Below are positions 59,632 through 64,000 of a stretch of 64,000 bases of DNA, one piece after another. The DNA comes from Rhodophyticola sp. CCM32 (GTDB lineage Bacteria > Pseudomonadota > Alphaproteobacteria > Rhodobacterales > Rhodobacteraceae). Every line of letters begins with the position of its first letter. Within the stretch, counting starts at the first letter, position 1. The stretch lies in NCBI RefSeq assembly GCF_004751985.1, contig NZ_CP038492.1:682001-746000 (forward strand). The letters run 5' to 3'. A program made the translations under genes and the position numbers. The notes beneath the pieces were generated by a model that was not told the DNA's origin, ran no database searches, and worked only from the letters and a program-made list of their open reading frames with translations.

Positions 59632-61101
59632 TCAAGACGGGGTCGCGATCTCCGTCTGGCCTTTATACTGGGCCCGATAGCTGTGATAGGCATCTTCATA
59701 GGCCGCATGCATACCGGCCTCGGGGGCCACGGATCTGAGGGTTTTCACTTTTCTGGTGATATAGGAGATATCACCGCCATGCGCGGCGGCCATGGCCAGT
59801 CGGGCCGCCCCGATGGCCGCGCCATTATGGCTGTTTTCCGGCAGGGCCAGTTCAATGCCGGTCACGTTCGAGATGATCTGAAGCCAGGCCTCGGACCGCG
59901 CGCCGCCACCCACGGTATAGGCGGTTTCAATCCGGGTTCCGGCGCTGGCCAGGGCGGCGGTGCAATCCCGCAGGGCAAAGGCCACCCCTTCCAGCGTGGC
60001 CTGCACAAGATCGGATTTTGTGGTGTCGGAATTGAGGAACAGGAAAGAGGCGGTGGCAAGCGGATTGTTATACGGCGTTCTGACCCCGGTCAGATGCGGC
60101 TGGAACTGCACTGTCGCGGGGCGGGTGACGGTGTGTGGCAGCGCCGACAAAAGATCGGCCACAGAGTGCCCGAACAGGTCCGCCAGCCATTCCAGACAGC
60201 TTGCCGCCGACAGGATCACGCCCATCTGATGCCAGGTGCCGGGGGCGGCGTGACAAAAGGCATGCACCGCCTGACCGGTCTGGGGGGCGAAGGTTTTTGT
60301 CGGCGCGAACACCACACCCGATGTGCCCAGGCTGATCGACGCACCATCGGCCACCACCCCCATACCGCAGGCCGAGGCGGCATTGTCCCCGGCGCCGCCC
60401 GCCACGATTGTGGTTTTCGGAAAGCCCCAACGATTTGCAAGATGGGGGAGGAGCGTTCCGGTCGCCTCGGTCCCTTCCACCAGCCTGGCCATGTGATCGG
60501 TGGTCAGCCCGCAGGCACCCAGCAAGCGCTCCGACCAGCGGCGCGCGGCCACATCCAGCCAAAGCGTGCCCGATGCATCGGACATTTCCGCCCAGTATTC
60601 ACCGGTCAGCCAATAGCGGACATAATCCTTGGGCAGCAGAACCTTGTGAATCTTCCCGAAAATCTCCGGCTCATTCTCGGCCACCCATAGCAGTTTGGGG
60701 GCGGTGAACCCGGCCATGACCAGATTGCCCCCGATGCCGGTGAAATCCGCCTTCCGGGTCAGGGTTTTGCATTGCGCGACAGATCGCCCGTCATCCCACA
60801 TGATGCAGGGGCGCAGAACCTCGCCCTGCTTGTCGACCAGAACCGCGCCATGCATATGCCCCGATAACCCGATAGCCTGTACCGCCCCGAAGGCGCCGGG
60901 GCGGGTGGCTGCAATCTCATCCAGGGCGGTTTCGATTGACCTGATCCATTGGGCCGGTTGCTGTTCGGAATGGGGCGGTTCCAATACCCCCTCGGCAACC
61001 GGGCAGGAGGCTTCGGCCCGCACCTGTTCGTCATCGTCAATCAGCAGAACCTTGACCGCTGATGTGCCCAGGTCGATCCCCAAAAACATGCTGTTATCCA
61101 T
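59632..61101 (-). CDS. xylB: Xylulokinase (FGGY family)
   Basis: The 489-residue kinase has the ATPase-fold phosphate-1 motif FLGIDLGTSAVKVLLIDDD at the N-terminus, IGLSGHMHGAVLVDKQGEVLRPCIMWDDGRS near residue 75 (a XylB-typical segment with the substrate-binding HMHG), GGAGDNAASACGMGVV near 245 and the adenosine motif VGGGARSEAWLQIISNVTG near 390. It phosphorylates D-xylulose, the product of the adjacent xylitol dehydrogenase. It is divergent from that gene. Confidence 0.92.
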   Translation of the reverse strand: MDNSMFLGIDLGTSAVKVLLIDDDEQVRAEASCPVAEGVLEPPHSEQQPAQWIRSIETALDEIAATRPGAFGAVQAIGLSGHMHGAVLVDKQGEVLRPCIMWDDGRSVAQCKTLTRKADFTGIGGNLVMAGFTAPKLLWVAENEPEIFGKIHKVLLPKDYVRYWLTGEYWAEMSDASGTLWLDVAARRWSERLLGACGLTTDHMARLVEGTEATGTLLPHLANRWGFPKTTIVAGGAGDNAASACGMGVVADGASISLGTSGVVFAPTKTFAPQTGQAVHAFCHAAPGTWHQMGVILSAASCLEWLADLFGHSVADLLSALPHTVTRPATVQFQPHLTGVRTPYNNPLATASFLFLNSDTTKSDLVQATLEGVAFALRDCTAALASAGTRIETAYTVGGGARSEAWLQIISNVTGIELALPENSHNGAAIGAARLAMAAAHGGDISYITRKVKTLRSVAPEAGMHAAYEDAYHSYRAQYKGQTEIATPS

Positions 61102-61137
61102 CTTCCCAGTGACGCGCGTCCGGCGCCCTTATAAAAT

Positions 61138-61166
61138 ACATTTGTACAATGGCCAATCCGTTTGTA
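61138..61166. promoter_or_regulatory. ATACATTTGTA-type motifs in the xylB/xylitol-dehydrogenase promoter
   Basis: ACATTTGTA at 61138-61146 extends into the palindrome TTGTACAA, and CCGTTTGTA lies at 61158-61166. The first is identical to the 55057-55065 motif of the transporter promoter, suggesting one regulator for both. Confidence 0.45.
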
Positions 61167-61254
61167 TGATCTTTTGAGGCCCTGTCGGGTTTTGGCAATC
61201 GGGTTTTGGCGATTGTGAGCCATCCGACCCGTATTAAGTTTGGAGATCGACCGC

Positions 61255-62304
61255 ATGGCAAGAGCTCTGGTCCTGGAAGAGAAAAATCTTCTGTCGATCC
61301 GGGACATTGATCTGGATCAGTCCCTGCGGCCAAATGATGTGCGTATCCAGATCGTGACGGTCGGCATCTGCGGCAGCGATGTGCATTATTACACCCATGG
61401 CCGTATCGGCCCGTTTGTGGTCGAGGCGCCTATGGTTCTGGGGCATGAAGCCTCGGGCATCGTGCGGGAAATCGGGGCCGAGGTGACGCATCTGGCAGTC
61501 GGGGATCGGGTCTGCATGGAACCGGGCGTGCCCAATCTGGCGTCGCGGGCCTCGAAACTGGGAATTTACAATGTGGACCCGGATGTTTCCTTCTGGGCAA
61601 CGCCGCCGGTTCATGGCTGCCTGACGCCCGAGGTGATCCACCCGGCGGCCTTCACCTATAAACTGCCCGACAATGTCAGCTTCGCCGAAGGCGCCATGGT
61701 CGAACCGCTGGCCATCGGCATGCAGGCCGCAACCCGCGCCGCGATCAAACCCGGTGATACCGCCCTTGTCATCGGGGCCGGCCCGATCGGGGTGGTCACC
61801 GCGCTGTCGGCGCTCGCGGGCGGGTGCAGCAGGGTGTATATCTCGGACATTGTGGCCGACAAACTGTCAGTGGCCGGGGCCGTGCCGGGCCTGCATGCGA
61901 TAGATGCGGGCCGCGATGATGTGACCGGGGTGATCAAATCCGCCACAGAGGGCTGGGGCGTCGATATCGTGTTTGAATGCGCAGGCGTCGCGCCCGCCTA
62001 TCCGGTGGCGCTGGACGCGGTGCGCCCGGGGGGCTGCGTTGTGTTTGTCGGCATGCCGGTGGCACCGGTTCCCATCGACATCACCTCGGCACAGGCGAAA
62101 GAGCTTCGGCTTGAGACGGTGTTCCGCTATGCCAATATCTATGAACGCGCGATCGAGCTTCTGGCCTCGGGCAAGATTGATCTGGCACCGCTGATTTCGG
62201 CCACATACCCGTTTGATCAAAGTATCGAGGCGTTTGACCGGGCGGTGTCGGCGCGCCCGACGGATATAAAGATTCAGATATCCATGGCTGAAGATCCCGC
62301 ATGA
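61255..62304 (+). CDS. Zinc-dependent polyol dehydrogenase (xylitol dehydrogenase/D-xylulose reductase)
   Basis: The protein is 349 residues from the ATG at 61255 with GGAG upstream (the frame begins at a TTG five codons earlier). Medium-chain dehydrogenase motifs: catalytic zinc Cys/His in [15 protein letters not shown] and LGHEASGIV, plus EPGVPN; Rossmann [17 protein letters not shown] near 170. The [10 protein letters not shown] segment is typical of sorbitol/xylitol dehydrogenases. The four structural-zinc cysteines of alcohol dehydrogenases are absent, as in that branch. It would oxidise a pentitol to D-xylulose for XylB. Confidence 0.88.
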   Translation: MARALVLEEKNLLSIRDIDLDQSLRPNDVRIQIVTVGICGSDVHYYTHGRIGPFVVEAPMVLGHEASGIVREIGAEVTHLAVGDRVCMEPGVPNLASRASKLGIYNVDPDVSFWATPPVHGCLTPEVIHPAAFTYKLPDNVSFAEGAMVEPLAIGMQAATRAAIKPGDTALVIGAGPIGVVTALSALAGGCSRVYISDIVADKLSVAGAVPGLHAIDAGRDDVTGVIKSATEGWGVDIVFECAGVAPAYPVALDAVRPGGCVVFVGMPVAPVPIDITSAQAKELRLETVFRYANIYERAIELLASGKIDLAPLISATYPFDQSIEAFDRAVSARPTDIKIQISMAEDPA

Positions 62305-62334
62305 GCAGGGGGCCGGCATGAGCAGGGGGACAGG

Positions 62335-62892
62335 ATGACCACGGATCAGCTGGCAGAGCAGGTCTGCACCGATATCCGGTCTGGGTTGCTGTCCTGCGAT
62401 CCGGGCCAACTGGACGGGCTGGTTGCCGATATTCTGGCAGCGGATCAGATTGCGCTTTACGGGGTCGGCCGCGAAGGGCTGATGATGAAGGCGCTGGCCA
62501 TGCGGCTGATGCATCTGGAGCTAAAAGCCTCTGTTGTCGGCGATATGACCACGCCCGCGCTTGGGGGTGGGGATCTGTTGATTGTCAGCGCCGGGCCGGG
62601 GCATTTCGCAACGGTGGATGCGCTTGTGACCGTGGCCCGCGAAGCGGGTGCATCCAGCATCTGCTTTACCGCGCAACCGGACGGGCCGGTGCCGCAACGG
62701 GTGACCCGTGTGGTGACGGTGCCGGTGCAGACCATGGCCGATGCGGAATCCGCGACCGGGTCGGTCCTTCCCATGGGCTCGCAATATGAGATTGTTCTCC
62801 TCCTCCTCGGCGAGATTCTGGTTTATACGCTTGGCCAGAGACTTGGGCTGAGTGCTGCGGATATGGCCCGTAACCACACAAATCTTGAGTAG
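62335..62892 (+). CDS. SIS-domain sugar isomerase, 6-phospho-3-hexuloisomerase-like
   Basis: The 185-residue single SIS domain has the pattern ALYGVGREGLMMKALAMRLMHLELKASVVGDMTTPAL near residue 42 and LLIVSAGPGHFATVDALVTVAREAGASSICFTAQPDG near 80-115, ending AHRD-like ADMARNHTNLE. These match HxlB-type 6-phospho-3-hexuloisomerases. No hexulose-6-phosphate synthase partner is nearby; a role in isomerising a keto-sugar phosphate from polyol oxidation is inferred. Confidence 0.82.
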   Translation: MTTDQLAEQVCTDIRSGLLSCDPGQLDGLVADILAADQIALYGVGREGLMMKALAMRLMHLELKASVVGDMTTPALGGGDLLIVSAGPGHFATVDALVTVAREAGASSICFTAQPDGPVPQRVTRVVTVPVQTMADAESATGSVLPMGSQYEIVLLLLGEILVYTLGQRLGLSAADMARNHTNLE

Positions 62893-62896
62893 GCAG

Positions 62897-63667
62897 ATGG
62901 CCGATTGGATCAACAGATTTGGCCTGACCGGGAAAACCGCCTTTGTCACCGGCGCGTCTTCGGGCATCGGCATGTGCATCTGCGAGGTGTTTGCCGATGC
63001 GGGCGCGGCGATTGTGGCCACCGGCCGGTCGATAGAGGCCCTGACAGCGTTACAGACCCGGATCGTGGAACAGGGCGGGGATTGCGCGGTTTTCACCGCC
63101 GATCTGACCACGGCGGAAGGGGCCAGATCTGCGGCTGATCAGGCCCTGAAGGCCGCACCGCAGATCGACATTCTGGTCAACAGCGCCGGTGTGGCCCTGA
63201 CCGGCCCGCTGCCGGATATCACCGCGTCGGACTGGGATACCACGATGGCCGTGAACCTGAACGCGCCGTTCTGGATTGCGCAGGCGCTGGCCCCCGGCAT
63301 GATCGACAGGGGGCATGGCAAGATCATCAACATCTCGTCCCAGACCGGGGTGGTCGCATTGCAGGATCACGCGGCCTATACCGCCTCCAAAGGCGGGCTG
63401 AACGCGATGACCAAGGCCCTGATGGTAGAGCTTGCGCCGCATAACATCCAGGTCAATGCCATCTGCCCGACGGTGGTGATGACGCAGATGGGCCGCGAAT
63501 TGTGGAGCGCGCCCGAGCGGCAGGATCCGTTTCTGGCCCGCACGCCCCTTGGCCGGTTCGGGGAACCGGTGGAGATTGCGGATCTGGCGCTTTACCTCGC
63601 ATCGCCCGCGTCAAATCTGGTCAATGGCGCGATCATGATGATCGAAGGGGGCTATTCCAGTATCTGA
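62897..63667 (+). CDS. Short-chain dehydrogenase/reductase (polyol/sugar)
   Basis: The protein is 256 residues from the ATG at 62897, 4 bp after the SIS gene. Classical SDR: cofactor motif VTGASSGIGMCICEVFADAG near 18, NSAGV near 95, catalytic Ser in INISSQTGVVAL near 150, YTASKGG (Tyr and Lys) near 163 and MIEGGYSSI at the end. It fits gluconate 5-dehydrogenase/sorbose-reductase-like SDRs and probably interconverts a polyol and a keto sugar. Confidence 0.87.
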   Translation: MADWINRFGLTGKTAFVTGASSGIGMCICEVFADAGAAIVATGRSIEALTALQTRIVEQGGDCAVFTADLTTAEGARSAADQALKAAPQIDILVNSAGVALTGPLPDITASDWDTTMAVNLNAPFWIAQALAPGMIDRGHGKIINISSQTGVVALQDHAAYTASKGGLNAMTKALMVELAPHNIQVNAICPTVVMTQMGRELWSAPERQDPFLARTPLGRFGEPVEIADLALYLASPASNLVNGAIMMIEGGYSSI

Positions 63668-63705
63668 GCACCGCCGCAGACCCCATAAGCAGGAGCCGAA
63701 GGGCC

Positions 63706-64000
63706 ATGACAGAGACGCTTGACGGGAAAACCGTGGCCATCACCGGCGCTGCATCCGGCATCGGTCTGGCCTGTGCGCGCGCCTGTCTGGCTGCGGGCGC
63801 CCGCGTGGCAATGGTCGATTGCGCCGGGGATCAGCTGGCAGAGAAATGCCGCGATCTGGGGCCTGATGCCATTCCCATCGTGACCGATCTGACCGATGCG
63901 GACAGCGTGGCAGAGATGCTGCCGCAAATCCTTGCCGCGACCGGGCGGCTGGATGTGTTCCACGCCAATGCGGGCGCCTATGTGGGTGGCGCGGTGATTG
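63706..64000 (+). CDS. rbtD: Ribitol 2-dehydrogenase, N-terminal part (cut by window edge)
   Basis: The first 98 codons are visible from the ATG at 63706, with AGGAGCC upstream. SDR cofactor motif AITGAASGIGLACARACLAAGARVAMVD, then GRLDVFHANAGAYVGGAV, which is close to the GRLDIFHANAGAYIGG segment of Klebsiella ribitol dehydrogenase; FHANAGAY in place of the usual NNAG is distinctive. It points to ribitol (or a similar pentitol) as a substrate of this operon. The rest is beyond the window. Confidence 0.8.
   Translation, partial: MTETLDGKTVAITGAASGIGLACARACLAAGARVAMVDCAGDQLAEKCRDLGPDAIPIVTDLTDADSVAEMLPQILAATGRLDVFHANAGAYVGGAVI

Noticed and set aside
1..64000. tRNA/rRNA genes, CRISPR arrays, riboswitches
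   Set aside because: No cloverleaf ends, no regularly spaced repeats and no recognisable riboswitch cores were noticed while reading both strands; a covariance-model scan would be needed to exclude small RNAs.

Overview
The window reads as a chromosome or large plasmid segment of an alphaproteobacterium, most likely a Rhodobacteraceae (Roseobacter-group) species. The evidence is high-GC, densely packed operons with ATGA/TAATG start-stop overlaps, a taurine regulon with a MocR-type TauR and Xsc, a ChvE-GguABC sugar system, malonate TRAP/MatAB genes, and Cys4 zinc-type adenylate kinase. Almost every gene belongs to an uptake-plus-catabolism module, each with its own regulator. No rRNA, tRNA, CRISPR array or phage genes were seen.

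Layout. 1-8117: aldose uptake and oxidation (lactonase tail, LysR regulator, ChvE-like binding protein, GguA/B transporter, GguC/AraD1, IlvD/Edd sugar-acid dehydratase). 8289-19183: taurine module, with a TauR-like MocR regulator, an operon of taurine:pyruvate-type aminotransferase plus two tandem covalent-FAD/GcvT demethylating dehydrogenases, and divergent tauABC. 19206-28627: an uncharacterised nitrogen-compound module, with a Liv-type ABC transporter (LivM and LivG fused), N-formylglutamate amidohydrolase-like, ornithine cyclodeaminase-like and glutamine synthetase-like enzymes, an RpiR regulator and a divergent isochorismatase-fold hydrolase. 28797-31631: ackA and xsc, completing taurine breakdown. 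31851-39115: adenylate kinase and malonate catabolism (matB, matA, TRAP transporter, matR).

39132-40089 holds a 110-bp MITE-like element and an IS5/IS427-type insertion sequence that landed in the stop codon of a GntR/UTRA regulator. 41592-46046 is an acyl-CoA synthetase/thiolase/PPC-domain operon with an IclR regulator. 46310-53075 is a putative organosulfate uptake (SsuABC/AtsRBC type) and cytoplasmic sulfatase operon with a divergent Lrp-type regulator. 53171 to the right edge is a polyol (ribitol/xylitol/arabitol class) module with maltose-type ABC transporter, SorC-type regulator, xylulokinase, xylitol dehydrogenase, SIS isomerase and two SDRs including a ribitol dehydrogenase.

The most interesting hypothesis is that the taurine regulon has been extended to N-methylated taurines. 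Two paralogous dimethylglycine/sarcosine dehydrogenase-like enzymes are co-transcribed with tpa, and 22-bp-spaced direct repeats resembling TauR sites occur in the tpa/tauA divergent promoter (both strands) and again upstream of xsc about 15 kb away. This would give dimethyltaurine -> methyltaurine -> taurine -> sulfoacetaldehyde -> sulfite + acetyl phosphate -> acetate + ATP. Other notable patterns are a hairpin directly after the binding-protein gene in five of five transporter operons that begin with one, a shared palindromic repeat between two convergent gene pairs, and an adenylate kinase whose frame has no ATG ahead of its P-loop.
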